From NCBI GenBank assembly GCA_028386065.3, contig JAKUCV010003315.1, forward strand, positions 1 to 64,000: 64,000 nucleotides of DNA, written 5' to 3'. Position numbers and translations under genes: made by a program. Origin of the DNA: Turnera subulata (taxonomy: Eukaryota; Streptophyta; Magnoliopsida; Malpighiales; Passifloraceae). Positions 28,631 to 41,483 of this stretch are shown one piece after another. Below the pieces are notes generated by a model, which did not search any database, was not told the origin of the DNA, and saw nothing but the letters and a program-made list of their open reading frames with translations. Position 1 is the stretch's first letter, and each line of letters starts with the position of its first letter.

Positions 28631-30688
28631 TCATGCGTCATTAAGAGCAAGGACCCCAGGAAGTTGCTTCCCTTCAAGAAGCTCTAAGCTGGCTCCACCA
28701 CCAGTCGAGATGTGGCTCATCTTGTCCGCAAGACCGGCCTTCTCTACAGCAGCAACAGAGTCCCCTCCTCCAATGATTGTTGTCACACCTTTGCCACTGA
28801 GCTCAGCAAGTTTCTTTGCAATTGCCTGCGGTGCAGAAAAATACAATTTCAGATCTCTATAGCTAAGACACCCAAGATAGAATCTCATGAGTACATTTAA
28901 CAATACATACATCAGTTCCTGCCGCAAACTTCTCGAACTCAAACACACCCATGGGTCCATTCCAAATGATAGTTTTGGCAGCATCAAGTGCTTCGTTGAA
29001 TGTCTTGATGGAATCAGGTCCTACGTCCAAACCCATCCAGCCATCTGGAATCTCGGATGCTGGTACCACCTGCAAGATGTGGCAGAGCCTCTTAAGAATA
29101 TTGCAAGAGCTAATTCTAAGTTCCCTATTGCATTATAGCTGCTTCCACTGGAAAAATATTACAATAGTTAATGAAACATCCCTGACTAAGACCATCATGT
29201 CTGTTTGATGGAACATCTCTGTATAGGAAGTGTTCCAAGCAGAACAAGAAAGTAATTCTCCCAGGTAAATTCAAAAGTCTTTAAACCATGACAAGATATA
29301 AGAGAGTAACAAAACTTTTGATGGATAGAGATCAGTACCTTGCTGTTGGCATCTGCTGCAAACTTGTCAGCAATGACCACATCGGTAGGCAGCAGCAATT
29401 TCACACCCTTAGTCTTGGCCTTCTCAATAAGAGAAGTTGCAAGATCAAGCTTGTCTTCCTCCACAAGAGATGACCCGACCTTGTGTCCCTGAGCCTTGTA
29501 AAAAGTGAAGATCATTCCTCCACCCAGCAACAGGATGTCAACCTTCTCCAACAAGGATTCAATCACTCCAATCTTGGTTGAAACCTTGGAGCCACCAACA
29601 ATGGCAGCAAATGGCTTCTTGGGATTTGCAACAGCTCCAACAAGATAGTCGAGTTCCTAAAACAAAAGGAGATTAGCAACACAGAAGCAACGATCACCGT
29701 ACGCTCCAATTCCCAACTCTATCATACAACCATCTTATCTACAAGAGCTCAAACAAATTCAACAAGAAAAAATAATACCAAAACTTTCATGCGTTTAAGT
29801 TTACACCAACATGAAAATGTCATAATGCCATGATTCACCGACGAATTAGATGTTTTCAGATCGTAATCTTCAGGTGACAAGCACTAAATACCAACCCACA
29901 GTAGATTATGACCGGGCAGAGATGTATCACTATCACACAAACCATACATATTTTCAAGCAAAGACACTTCAAAACGTTGAAGTAACCATTAGTACCTACC
30001 TTCTGCATGAGAAACCCGGCAACAGCGGGCTTCAAGAACTTGGCCACTCCTTCGGTGGAAGCATGTGCTCTGTGAGCAGTGCCAAAAGCGTCATTCACAT
30101 AAAGATCTGCAAGAGAAGCAAGCTTCTTTGCGAATTCGGGATCGTTCTTCTCCTCCTCCTTGTAGAACCTCACATTCTCAAGAAGCAGAACTCCTCCATC
30201 TGGCAGCTCAGCCACCAACTTCTCTACTTCCTCACCGATACAATCATTAGCCATCTTAACCTCAAGACCCAGAAGCTGAGACAGCCTTGGGACCAGAGGC
30301 TTCAAGCTGTATTTGGGAGTAACACCCTTAGGTCGTCCCTGGAAAAAAAAAACCCAAATTCCAATAAAATTAGCATATTAAGAAAAGGCGTTTCAATACA
30401 ATGCAAGATCATTTGTGCAAGTCATAGATCATCGAAGAAAGTACTGTATTAATAAGAAAAAGGAGAAGAGGGAGGTAGTGAGAATTTGTATACCAAGTGG
30501 GTGGTGAGGATGACGCGGGCGCCGTGATCGAGCAAGTACTTGACGGTGGGGACGGCGGCGCGGATCCTGGTATCGTCGGTGATGTTCGAGTTGTCATCGA
30601 GGGGGACGTTCAGATCCACTCGGACCAACACCTTCTTCCCCTTCAGATCTCCTTCCTTCAAGCTGCTCACGCTCTTCTTCGTTGCCAT
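28631..30688 (-). CDS. PGK: Cytosolic phosphoglycerate kinase, 401 aa, five exons
   Basis: The enzyme transfers the acyl phosphate of 1,3-bisphosphoglycerate to ADP in cytosolic glycolysis. Exons on the minus strand: 30494-30688, 30000-30338, 29339-29656, 28911-29069 and 28631-28825. They sum to 1,206 bp, exactly the usual 401 residues. The protein starts [20 protein letters not shown] with no transit peptide. It carries the substrate-binding [13 protein letters not shown], the [19 protein letters not shown] segment, [16 protein letters not shown], and the nucleotide-site [11 protein letters not shown] and [14 protein letters not shown]. It lies about 3.2 kb downstream of, and in the same orientation as, the plastid PGK gene. 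Its exon 2 equals exons 2 plus 3 of that gene, and the other internal introns are at matching positions. Confidence 0.97.
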
Positions 30689-30697
30689 TTCGACTTT

Positions 30698-30812
30698 CTA
30701 AAAAACTTCACAAAATAAAAACACCCAAGCAAAACTGATCGATCACTCACTACTGGTAGTTAACGAAGACGTAAGGAAGAAAAATAACAACGAAGGAAAA
30801 TGGAATACTAAC
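30698..30812 (-). other. Probable 5'-leader intron of cytosolic PGK
   Basis: On the minus strand ACAAG|GTTAGT (30813/30812) and TTTTTTAG (ending at 30698) bound a 115-bp AT-rich intron just upstream of the ATG. The short leader exon to its right lies at about 30813-30940. Confidence 0.55.
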
Positions 30813-30939
30813 CTTGTTTCGATGAGATCAAGATCTCGAGAGTGAGTGAGTGTGTGTGTGTGGAAGATAAAGAGAGTAACTGACGAGACGATGATGAGTA
30901 ATACAACGCTCGAGAAAGTGGAGGAAGCTTTTGGTTTTA

Positions 30940-33861
30940 TAGAATAGGAAAACAATGTGTTAAAAATAAAAAAAGGAAACGAAAGAGGGACAAGTTAGGT
31001 GCGTGGGTGGGTCTTTGTTGGGTTTGGGTTTTTCTTGGAGTGCACACTGGGCCGTTTTGCTGTTGTCACTTTCTATGGGCACATTTTTAATCCTTGGGCG
31101 GTATTTTCTTTGTTTCGTGGTAGAACTGAAGGAAGAAAAAACTAGTTTTCTTGCGTTCCAGGTAGCGTTGTTGTATTCTAGATAAATCTAGAATATTTTC
31201 ATTTTTGTGGAAAGGAAGTTGGCGTCACATCCACGTACGAAACAAATTATGGTCAGTTTGAGAATATTCGCATCTGATTCTATAACAGGAAACCACACAG
31301 CTGACAGTATTTTTGACTCTTGAATTCCTTTTTTTTTTTTTCCTTTATCAGTATCCTGCAATATTTCTAGTACTAGCTCATTCCCGTAGATTCCAAGGGC
31401 TTATTTATTAATTAATTTTTTTAAAAAATTGAACATTTTAATTATTATGTCTTGACAGTTGCTATGTAATATAAAAAAATTAAAATAATTAATGAATAAT
31501 AAATAAATAAATAAATATTATTATAAAAAATTAAAACAGAAAATATAATATAGATAAAAAAATAAATTTTTAAAAACCTATTTAATAATAATATAAATAA
31601 TAATCAATTTTTCAAAGTTAAACATGGATCATTGAGCCTTAAAACAACAAAAATATTAAACAATAGAAGAAAAAATCAAAATAATTAATGAATAATAAAA
31701 AAAAACTTAAGAGACTAATTTTTGAAAAAATATAAATCAGGGAAATAAATTAAAAAAATATTAGTATGCAGAAAAATATTAAAATAGAAAATAGAATATA
31801 AATTAGAAAAATAAATAAAATAAAATATTTAATAATTATATAAATAATATAAATTTATATATTTAAACATACATCATTGAGCCCTAAAACAAAAAATATA
31901 TATATATATTAAAAACAAAAGAAACAATTAAAAGAATTAAATAATAATAAACAAAAACAAAAAATAAGAGAGTAATTTTTAATAATAAAAATCAGGAAAA
32001 AAATAAAAAAACTATTATTATGCAGAAAGAACATTAAAATAGAAAATAGAATATAAATAAAAAAACTAAATAAAATAAAACATTCAATAATAATATAAAT
32101 AATAATTAATTTTATAAATTTAAACCTGCATCATTTGTTGATCCATGCTTGGGCCTATATAATTGACCCCTAAAACAAAAAAAAACAAATATTAAACACA
32201 AGAAAAAATTATAAGAATTAATTAATGATAAACAAAAAAATAAAAACATAAATGAGTAAACTAAATACGAAGCAATCTGACTTTTGAATTCTTTTTTTTT
32301 TTTTCCTTTTTTGCAGTTCCCTGCAATATTTCTAGTATTTGGACAAAGCAATTTGGTCAGAGGCAGGAAACTCGGTCGGTCTTGTAAATTGTCCTTCGTT
32401 CTCGGTTTGGTGTTATACATACTCATTAGGCGCAACTAAATGCTTGAAACATTCGCATCCAAAAAGAACTTACATTATCACAGAAGCGATGAGGTGATAT
32501 GTGAAAACCAGAAGAAACGAACGAAGAAGCTAATCAACCTTTTTTTTTTTAAGTTAAAAATTGCACGTCGGGCTGATTGATTTACTTTTTCTTACAAGGG
32601 TTCGTGTTCTAATTTCGTCATGTTTTCAAAAAAAGAACTGAACAGAATACAAGCATGCCATGCGGTGATGACTCGTATCTGGTACTAGTTTATTAAAGCA
32701 ATCGTTTAAAGTCAATGGCCTCAAATAAGTTTAAACAAACAATTGAATATTCATTAAAAAGAAATGCTGGAGTCACTACTGAGCAAGGAATATTACGCAG
32801 ACAACATAAATAGTCCACTTGAAATATGGTTGGAGAAAAAGAAAAGCAAGGAGCCTGCAACTACCAGGAGAATGAGTAATGTTCCATGCTTTGTAGCCTC
32901 AAGGTGTCATATGAATCAAAAAAAGAGAAAAAAGATCATGGAGTTGTCTATTGTAAATTCAGGAATATTGCATCTCTTTTCAACCACCAGGAACTATGCG
33001 TCTTGTGACCAAACTGTCTCCCAATAAAAATTGTACCCAACAACTACAAAGAACCAACAGGGACCTCTCGTCTGTGTGGCTTGAATGAGAGGGGATTCTG
33101 TGATGAACTTTGCTTCATGTGTCTCTTTCTAATGTATGATTTTTTCTACAAGACCATCATATAAGTGACAAGTTTCAAAACAAAAGGCACTACAATCACT
33201 AGACTGGTAAGAGATTGTCAACACTCAACAGGGGGTCATATTCTATCCGGAAATGCGGAAAGATTCAATTTTCCCAGATCCCAAGTAGAGTGAACAAGCA
33301 GTGCTTGATGGGAGGCAGAGTTAGTTTACAAATGAAAACCATCTAATGCTGAGTAGCCACCGTTCAAGCAAGCAAACTGCATTTCTATAAGTTGCCTTGT
33401 GTACTTCCAGTATCAGCCTCGCAATTTATTACCATAATTTGAAAGATTGAAAATGCAGGCTAAAGAGTAAAGAGTGATGATTCATCAACAAAAGTTGAAT
33501 AACGGCATCCTTGCTTAGTTCTTTACTCTACATATCCCCCAATTTGCAATGGAAGAGTCAGGGCCAATACCAAGGAGAAAACAGGACACAGTTCGTAAAA
33601 CATACCATGATGCTAATTTATTGAAACAAAATATAACCTTGGAACATATATTGATACAATGAACATTTATTTCGCCCGTCTTTGATGTCTCTCTCATAAA
33701 TGTTAGAACAAATAAACGAAAAAGGTGGGACGAGGCCTCTCCTATTGAATCCAAAGAGAAAATTTACAACATGAGCTCATATCTTTCTACAACACTCCAT
33801 CTCCCATTTAGAAAATCACAATAAAGGCTTTGGCGAGGAGTTGCCTAAAAATGGACTAATC
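30940..33861. other. Spacer between the two PGK genes
   Basis: This holds the cytosolic PGK promoter (right of about 30940), an AT-rich tandem array (31390-32230), and the 3' flank of the plastid PGK gene. No coding sequence is supported. Confidence 0.6.
31312..32338. repeat. AT-rich array of about 245-bp units bracketed by a 62-bp direct repeat
   Basis: Two to three diverged units of about 240-250 bp are recognisable by the recurring landmarks TATGCAGAAA, ATTAAAATAGAAAATAGAAT and CATTGAGCC (near 31631 and 31874). The array is bracketed by copies of a 62-65 bp sequence containing TTGAATTC, a T run and CCTGCAATATTTCTAGTA at 31312-31373 and 32275-32338, which suggests segmental tandem duplication. 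Confidence 0.6.
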
Positions 33862-36418
33862 TTACGCGGCAACTAGTGTGGCTTCGTCAAGAGCAAGGAC
33901 ACCCGGAAGCTCTTTGCCTTCCAGCAACTCCAAGCTGGCACCACCACCAGTTGATATGTGGCTCATGACATCAGCGACACCCACTTTCTCTACAGCTGCA
34001 ACAGAGTCTCCACCACCAATAATTGTAGTGACTCCGGCACCACTGAGCTCTGCTAGCTTCTTTGCAATAGCCTGTAAGCATGTATAACTTAATGTCATCA
34101 TCTACTGATCATAAGATGTCAATCCACAATGAAATAAAGCCATTTCAAAATGCAGTTAACTGTGGGAGTGGAGATGGGAAAGTCTAGGGGAGCCATAAAT
34201 CAGTCTTGAGCAGAATGTGGAACCGAAACTTGATACGTGTAGTATAGTGCATAGGTAAATGGACAAGTCCAGGATAAGGTAGAATAACGCATGTTAGCAT
34301 GCAGAAACTGAAACCAAAAGTAGCATCCAAACTTGAAAGAATCCAATCTACAAAATCACGTTGAAGCACACAATTCCTCCATACCTCTGTTCCAACTGCA
34401 AACTTGTCAAACTCGAACACTCCCATTGGCCCGTTCCAGATAACTGTCTGGGTAGTTCCTAAAGCTTCACTGAATGTCTTGACAGATTCTGGTCCAATAT
34501 CCAGACCCATCCAGCCATCAGGGATGCTTGATGCTGGCACTACCTGTGGAAAATGGTGTCATGGTTTTTGTCCCCTAGTAAACCAGCATAGAGAGTCGAT
34601 GCATAGACAAAAGATCCAGAAATTCATGTATTTTCTGGAGAGCTTAAAATACAAACCTTGCTGTTAGCATCAGGAGCAAACTTGTCCGCAATTACGACAT
34701 CACTGGGTAGCAATAGAGACACTCCTTTTGCCTTGGCCTTCTCAAGGAGGGTGGTTGCTAAATCAAGCTTATCTTCCTCAACCAGGGAAGAACCCACTGA
34801 GAGACCTTGTGCCTTGTAAAAAGTGAAAATCATTCCTCCACCCAAAAGGAGGATATCAACCTTCTCTAGGAGTGATTCGATTACTCCAATCTTCGATGAC
34901 ACCTTGGAACCACCCACAATGGCAGCGAATGGCCTCTTTGGGCTTGAAACAGCGCCAACAAGGTAGTCCAGCTCCTAAACAAGACAACAAATAACAATCA
35001 TAAACAAAACAACATTCCAGATCTTCCTAGAACAATATATACCCAGAGAACAACAGATGCGCACAGTCTATGCAGAATGGATCAGTTCTCGTTTACAAGC
35101 TACCAACTAAAATTCTCCACTCATATACTGATTTTCTTGTGAGTAATCAGCGTCATCATAATTCAGGATCCAAAGAAACTATGGAAATTGATGATGTTCA
35201 GCACCAAAACCTCAGCAATAGTTAAAATGACTGTGAGAGTAAGTGTATCGGGAATATACAAGATCTATGGCATTGGACAATTCTTTATCTCGCATATGGT
35301 AGCAACAACTAGTGGTAAGCTTCAAATTTCAGACAAGGACAATAATCGTGTCATGCAAAATTCTCACAGAAAACATAGAGATATCATTCAAAACTCTGGA
35401 AAGATCTCAGCGAAATGGTAACTGGCATACGATCATCCAAAGGAATCAAAACTAAGAAACCCCACCTTCTGCAAGAGGAAGCCAGCAACAGATGGCTTCA
35501 AGAATTTAGTGACTCCCTCGGTCGAGGCATGTGCCCTGTGTGCAGTTCCAAAAGCATCGTTGACATAAAGATCTGCAAGGGAAGCAAGCTTCTTCGCAAA
35601 CTCGGGCTCGTTCTTCTCCTCTTCCTTGTAAAATCTGACATTCTCTAGGAGAAGAACGCCACCTTCAGGGAGGGAAGCCACCAGCTTCTCCACCTCCGGG
35701 CCAATGCAATCGTCTGCTTTGATAACCTGCTCGACAGCTCAAATTAGTCTCATTATCAATACAACCAAAAAGATCATTCCTATATTTTCAGTTCTCTTGT
35801 AACCGAAGAAGAACAAGAAAAAGTACCTGAATGCCAAGGAGCTCAGACAAGCGGGGTACCAAAGGTGCCAAGCTGAACTTAGGAGTAACCCCTTTTGGTC
35901 TTCCCTGCAAATTCATTAATTAAAGGAACAAAGTAAGCTAATGAAAAATGAAATAGAAACCCAAAGGACGAAAAAAAAAAAAGGGAGAGAAAAAGAAAAT
36001 AACGAACCAAGTGACTGGAGAGGAGGACTTTGGCGCCTTTCTCGATCAAATGCTTGATGGTGGGGATGGCAGCTCTGATTCTGGTATCGTCGGTGATGTT
36101 CTGGCTGTCATCCAGAGGCACGTTCAAATCCGCCCTCACGAACACCTTCTTCCCCTTCAAGTCGGCCTCCGTGAGGTCCCCGACGCTCTTCTTGGCCATC
36201 TTCACCACCAAGCTGCGCCTGTGCCTGGACGCCCGGGACCCCACGGATCGCACCCCGGAAGCCACCTGGAGGGAGAAGCGGGGCTCCGCGGCGAAGAAAC
36301 CCAGGTTGTTCCGCTGGCCAAAGGAGACGCGGGAAGCTGCGACATTGGTCCTGGAGGAGGAGGAGGCGGCGGCGGCCTTGAGGAGTGAGAAAGTGGTGGG
36401 TGCGGTGGCCGACGCCAT
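33862..36418 (-). CDS. PGK: Chloroplast phosphoglycerate kinase precursor, 478 aa, six exons
   Basis: This is the plastid isoform used in the Calvin cycle, phosphorylating 3-phosphoglycerate with ATP. Exons on the minus strand: 36008-36418, 35827-35904, 35466-35726, 34657-34974, 34385-34543 and 33862-34071, total 1,437 bp. The N-terminus ([20 protein letters not shown]) and an Arg/Ser-rich stretch to [17 protein letters not shown] form a transit peptide of about 75 residues. The mature kinase follows with [40 protein letters not shown] and [14 protein letters not shown]. It ends DEATLVAA, a longer tail than the cytosolic enzyme. The first exon is GC-rich. The linked cytosolic copy shares most intron positions. 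Confidence 0.97.
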
Positions 36419-38000
36419 AGCTGGGCTTTACTCCGCTTTGTTTTTTTTTTCGGCGAGGGGAAGTGTTTGATAAAATTCCCAGAGAGGGAAAGCGTGGAGT
36501 ACAGTAAGTGAAGTGTGTAATGTATGGACTAAAAGGAGTAGCGAATAAGGGGAGGGGTTATAAGGGAATGGGCGAATGGGGAAATCGTGGTGGAAATGAG
36601 GTTTCGATAAAATCTTTGGTTTTTGTGAGGTAGACAGAGGGAGTGTGTCGATTTGTGCTTCCTGTGTCAGTAGGAAGGAAGGAATAGCGACTATGAAGTC
36701 TATGAAGAGTAGAACTATTACGAAGATGTGGACGGCAAAAAGAGGAAGAGAAACGAATGGGTATTGGATGATGTGGGTTGGATTTTCGGATTTTCTCTTA
36801 TCATTGAGGAGAGGCTCTAGATGTTCATGGAATTACCATTTTTTTTTCTGGGAACTGTGCTTTGGTTACCACCCTTGTTGCCTACAATTACTAGCCCTAT
36901 AGAAATTATCGAGGAGGAGAAAAATTTGCCAGCTGAGAACACAGTCATATTCAACTGGAGTTGGAAGATCCGGTCACCATTCTTTTTATAATATACTAAA
37001 ATTCTAATATAAATTGTTAATTTTGTTTTATGTCCCTAAATAAACTTTTGTCAATAATTAGAGTCATTTATAAATGCGTTGCTAGTCCAAAATGAACGTT
37101 TTAACTTTTTTTTTTTGAGAAATATGAACGTTTTAACTTTAATCACATGTAGAACCCAAAATTCCAAATGTAATCAAGCCAGAGGAGACTAACTCCATGT
37201 CACGATGTTTATGCATTTGTCCCCTAATAATTGTGCAAACACATTTCGAATTTTATGAAGTGATTGTTATGAGGCTAAAGTGACTACAAAAACATGGCTG
37301 TGCTAACAGTTTGTTTGGATAGATGGGAATGAAGGAGAAGGGAGGGGAAAGGAGGAGAATAGAGGGGAATTTTTAATTTAACCTTGTTTGAGAAAGAAAG
37401 TTAATAGAGGGGAAGGGGAATTTTTTAACCTTCATTCCCCTCCATTCCCCTTAAAATGTCTCCCCGCCGATTTGGTGGGGAATGGAGGGGAAGGGAATTT
37501 TAGAACTAGATGATGACTTGAAATTCCATGATTAGCCTCTTATATTTTTAAAAAAAATTATAAATAAGGATATCAATGTAATTTGATAATATTACCTGCC
37601 ATTCACCTCCATTCCCTTTAATGAATATATCCAAACAAGTTAAAGTTAAAATTTTCCCCCTCCCCACCATTCCCATCCTTTCCCTTCCCATCCATTCCCC
37701 TCCTAAAAGAATATGTCCCAAGTTCTCAAATGAGGGTATACAATTCGGGCCCGAGTTAAAAAAATACGTAATTGTTAGCCCGACGGAATGGGAACTGGGC
37801 TTTCGAGTTAGCTCATGAGGTAGGTCATAGAGATACATCTGACCAGCCTTTTGGTGGACTTGGAAATTAGAATGAACCCAATAAGAGATGGTCAGTGGAA
37901 GGATATGCTATGCACAGTCAGCAACGGCGATCTCGGACCGAACGAACACCGACATTCTCTTGTCTAAATTGATTTTCTATTGGAGTTTTGTAATTATAAT
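36419..38000. other. Promoter side of plastid PGK and intergenic DNA
   Basis: No gene is supported. A short T run in the leader follows the ATG at 36418. A repeat resembling a MITE occupies about 37310-37645. Confidence 0.55.
37310..37645. repeat. MITE-like repeat rich in GGGAATGGAGGGG motifs
   Basis: The left end has AGTTTGTTTGGATAGATGGG and the right part has ATATATCCAAACAAG, which are inverted. The interior is a run of GGGGAATGGAGGGG and CCATTCCCCTCC motifs that can pair with each other. No convincing target duplication was found, so the family and exact ends are uncertain. Confidence 0.4.
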
Positions 38001-38013
38001 ATCATCGGGCCTC

Positions 38014-38735
38014 TTTTTTTTAGGAAAGGAATACTTCATTCATTAACTGGTGTTACTTGGAGTAACATCGAAAGAAACAATAGCGAGAGTCTCCGCAGGA
38101 AAGTTCTCAAACCAAAACCGTTTCTATCTAGTGTTCAAAGCTAAATGACAGATAAAATGGGCCCTTATTACATGTTCTAGGAATAAAATAGGCTGAAAAA
38201 GAAATAAAAGAGGAAGCAAGAAAACGAATGTCATCAAGGAGCAAGCCTAGTGGAGTTGAAACTCGAGTAACCACCTGCAAGGAGTGAGCCATGGTCCGAC
38301 AATCCATCTCCAGTAAGATATGAGGAAGTAGCATTTCACGAGCAAGAGCTAATCCAAAACGAGCTGCATAAGCTTCACCCGCCGTAGCATCCATCAAACC
38401 CGGATAGAATTTGGTACCCATGGCCAACATAGTTCCAAAGCAGTCACGTATAATGGCCCTACCCTTATACCGCCAGAATTTAGTAGTGCCACATCTGTAT
38501 TCACCTTAACCCAAGGTGAGTTTGGAGGAGACCAGAACCGAGCCCGAGGTGTTGCAGAGACAAGGTCGGTTTAAGATTGGCCTCATGATAACTAGAGAGC
38601 AAGGTAAGAGCAAATTGAACCACCTCTTCCTTGGGCACAGATTTCTGTTGAAAGATGAGAGCATTACGATCCCTCTAGATGGACCAACACACAGCAACAC
38701 ACAGCAACAAAACATCACAGCCATGAGTGTTAAAC
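38014..38735 (-). mobile_element. 5'-truncated L1-type LINE fragment with 13-bp target duplication
   Basis: Perfect 13-bp repeats ATCATCGGGCCTC flank the insertion (38001-38013 and 38736-38748). The left end starts with a T run, the reversed poly-A tail. The minus strand reads MDATAGEAYAARFGLALARE followed by EMDCRTMAHSLQ, an RNase H-like domain of plant LINEs. Frames are interrupted. The 3' end resembles that of the LINE at 27286, so the two may be one family. Confidence 0.85.
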
Positions 38736-38748
38736 ATCATCGGGCCTC

Positions 38749-39829
38749 CTTTAGATCTAACAAATATTTTAGGTTGATGACAAATCAAAGGCAAAAATTA
38801 TGTGGAAACTGGATCTCTACAATGATTGGAAGTGATCTTTCTTTTAATATGATCACACTTCGTACATTTCTTTCATTTATTTGAGTAAACAAACCGAGCT
38901 ATTTGTGACTTATATGAGATAGATTCGAACTTTTTGTAAATCAAGTCGAGCTTGAGCAAGCCATACTTTGACCAAGCGTTAACGACCATTAATAATTTTA
39001 TAAGGTATAAGGCTTTTATTTTCAATTAAGTCTATTTACTTGTAGTTTGGGTTTTAAATTTTTTAAGTCACACTCCATTTCATTAGATAAAATTATATGA
39101 AACCAAAACTTATCCCTAAACCTTAATCAGTTCCTTGCTCTCATGCCGCCTCTTAGCCATTTTTGTTCCCATAATCCCATACGCATATGCTGGCCGCCAT
39201 GAAAGATTACCTCTCTCGCTATCTATACTCTTTCGAGCATCATTGATCTATCCCATTACCTCTATCTCATCCCCCGACAGACATCATTTACACGATTCTA
39301 TCATTACCAAATTAATAATTTGTCCGATGATAGTTGCTTTAAGATTGGTATAATTCTTAATGGCACAACATGCTAAAGGTAGTTTGTTATCTTATTGTCT
39401 TTTTGGAATTCAATTGTTAGACGAATGCGTGTGTATGGTCATGAATGAAAATAATACGAAGCTTAAGATGGGTTTGGTGGGGAATGATTGGGCGATAACA
39501 AATGTACGAAGTGAGTGCCAAAAGGGTACAATGTCAAGCTTAATCGAGCCTGGCTCGAGTTTGCATGTGTAAGTTCGAATGAGGTTCGAGCCTAATCTTT
39601 TCTTAGCGAGCTCCAATTGAGTTTGCCACTCGACTCATTTACACTCAATCTTTAGCTTTCTAGACTTCATAAACGATTGGAAGATGCATAAAAAATGATT
39701 ACAAGTGATGACAAATACAAAAATTATCATAGAGAATTAGTTTTTTTATTTGTTTTTGAAAAGGCATAATAAAACCCTAGTAAACAATGCCATTTTTTTT
39801 AAAAAAAAGCCAATAAATGATGGTGTGAG
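38749..39829. other. Intergenic DNA with a likely hAT remnant
   Basis: No gene is supported. Between about 38881 and 39646 the text GAGTAAACAAACCGAGC and GTCGAGCTTGAGC on the left, and GCTCGAGTTTG, GGTTCGAGCC and CGACTCATTTACACTC on the right, recall the GAGC/GCTC-rich ends of a common plant hAT family. Borders and target duplication are not clear. Confidence 0.35.
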
Positions 39830-40460
39830 TAGGGATGGCAGCGGGGCGGGGATTGTGCGGGTGGAGGAATCCCCGCCCCATCCCCGCGACCTAAAACTAT
39901 CCCCATCTCCATCCCCATTCCCCACGGCGGGGGGAATTTTGTCCCCATCCCCGCTCCCCGCACTCTCCGCAGATCCCCACGGGTCCCCGCGACTCAAATT
40001 GTTTATGTTTAAATATTTACAAGAAAGGTTGAACTTTAGTTCCAAGTCATTACAAAATACATAGTGTAAATACAAATTATATATTACTATCTAACACTAC
40101 ATATTACAACCAAAATGTTAAACATAACCAACATGATAATAGAAAATACAATAAAAGAAAGTGAATTTAAGAGAACTTGTGGTCTATGTTATATTATTGT
40201 TTTATCTTTTTTTTTTTGTTTTGTATTTTAACAAAACGACTAAAAATCCTATATGGATATTAACTAGAGGGGTAAAATAGTCAATTTATATATTTGCGAT
40301 CTCCGCGGGGCGGGTGCTATGATCCCCATCCCCATCCTCAAATTAGTATCGGGTTTAAAATCTTCCCCGTCCCCGTCCCCACGGGTCAATAATCGTCCCC
40401 ATCCCCACGGCGGGGAATCCCCACAGATCCCCAGGACATTGGGGATTTTTGCCATCCCTA
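39830..40460. mobile_element. Short non-autonomous hAT element (631 bp), same terminal family as the 4.4-10 kb element
   Basis: It starts TAGGGATGGCAGCGGGG and ends TTTTTGCCATCCCTA, with perfect 8-bp duplications GGTGTGAG at 39822-39829 and 40461-40468. Subterminal CCCCGC and GGGGAATCCCC motifs match the larger element, but the AT-rich core is different. Confidence 0.9.
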
Positions 40461-40934
40461 GGTGTGAGACAAAAAATTATAACCAAAACAAAAAAGACAA
40501 AAAAAACTCTCTTTTTTTTTTTGATGAAGAGGAAATTTAGAACTTACGAGCCACAGCTTTACAATGGGGTTTTTGGTTTTTTGGGCCCCATGTTTAGTGG
40601 TTTGGCCAATTATATACCTCAACTTTTTTTTTGGCCGGGCATATACCCCGACCTTGCATAGGCAGGCCAAACGTGATCCCTCGGTCAGGTACCTGCTGAC
40701 GTGGAGGGCTGCCCGGATTTGAGGTTTGGGAGGTGTTTCAAAACGACGTCGTTTTGTGGCAAAACGACGTCGTTTTCGCGGTGGACAAGTCAGATCCACG
40801 TATCTCAATGGACCCTGCAGCCTACCCACCAGGTTACTTGGTCGAACCGCAACAGAAACCGGACAGGTACCAAAAACACCCACCCAAAAACCAAAACCGT
40901 AACCGATTTGAATTTTTAGAAACACCCACAATTT

Positions 40935-41200
40935 GTAATATTAATAGTAATAATAACTTGTATATACTGATAATAATAAATAATAATTAATAGCAATAAA
41001 TGATAATAATATTATTATTAATAGTAAATAAATGATAGTAATAATAATAGTAATGGTAATAATAATATTATTACTAATAGTAATAAATGATGATGATAGT
41101 AATAATAATATTGATAATAATAATAATACTGATAAAATGATGATGATGATAATAATAATAATACTATATTATAATCATAATAATTAAGACCAATATGAAA
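40935..41200. repeat. AAT/GAT-type trinucleotide array
   Basis: Imperfect runs of AAT, AGT and GATGAT triplets cover about 260 bp inside the Mutator-like element. Frames across it only give poly-Tyr/Leu products with no meaning. Confidence 0.85.
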
Positions 41201-41483
41201 TAAATAAAGAGAGATCATATCTTCTTTTAATCTCCATTTATTCTTTCCTTATGAACATTTATCTTTGAAAAATTAAAAACAAGAAAAAGAAATACATTGA
41301 CAATTTGATACCCACCCCTAAAAAAGCACCGACGACCAAAATCCCAAAGAAATACACCATCGTTCTGTCCAGTTTTGTCCATCCTTCCCTATATTTCTTT
41401 TCCGAATCCACCAATTTACACAATCAAGTAATGCAACCAAACATATATTTTGGAATATAACTTAACCTTTAACAACCATGAAT

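Noticed and set aside
31390..32230. Possible origin of replication or scaffold-attachment site because of extreme AT content
   Set aside because: AT content alone is not evidence; kept only as a repeat.
41018..41218. Tyr/Leu-rich minus-strand frame
   Set aside because: It is a translation of the trinucleotide array.
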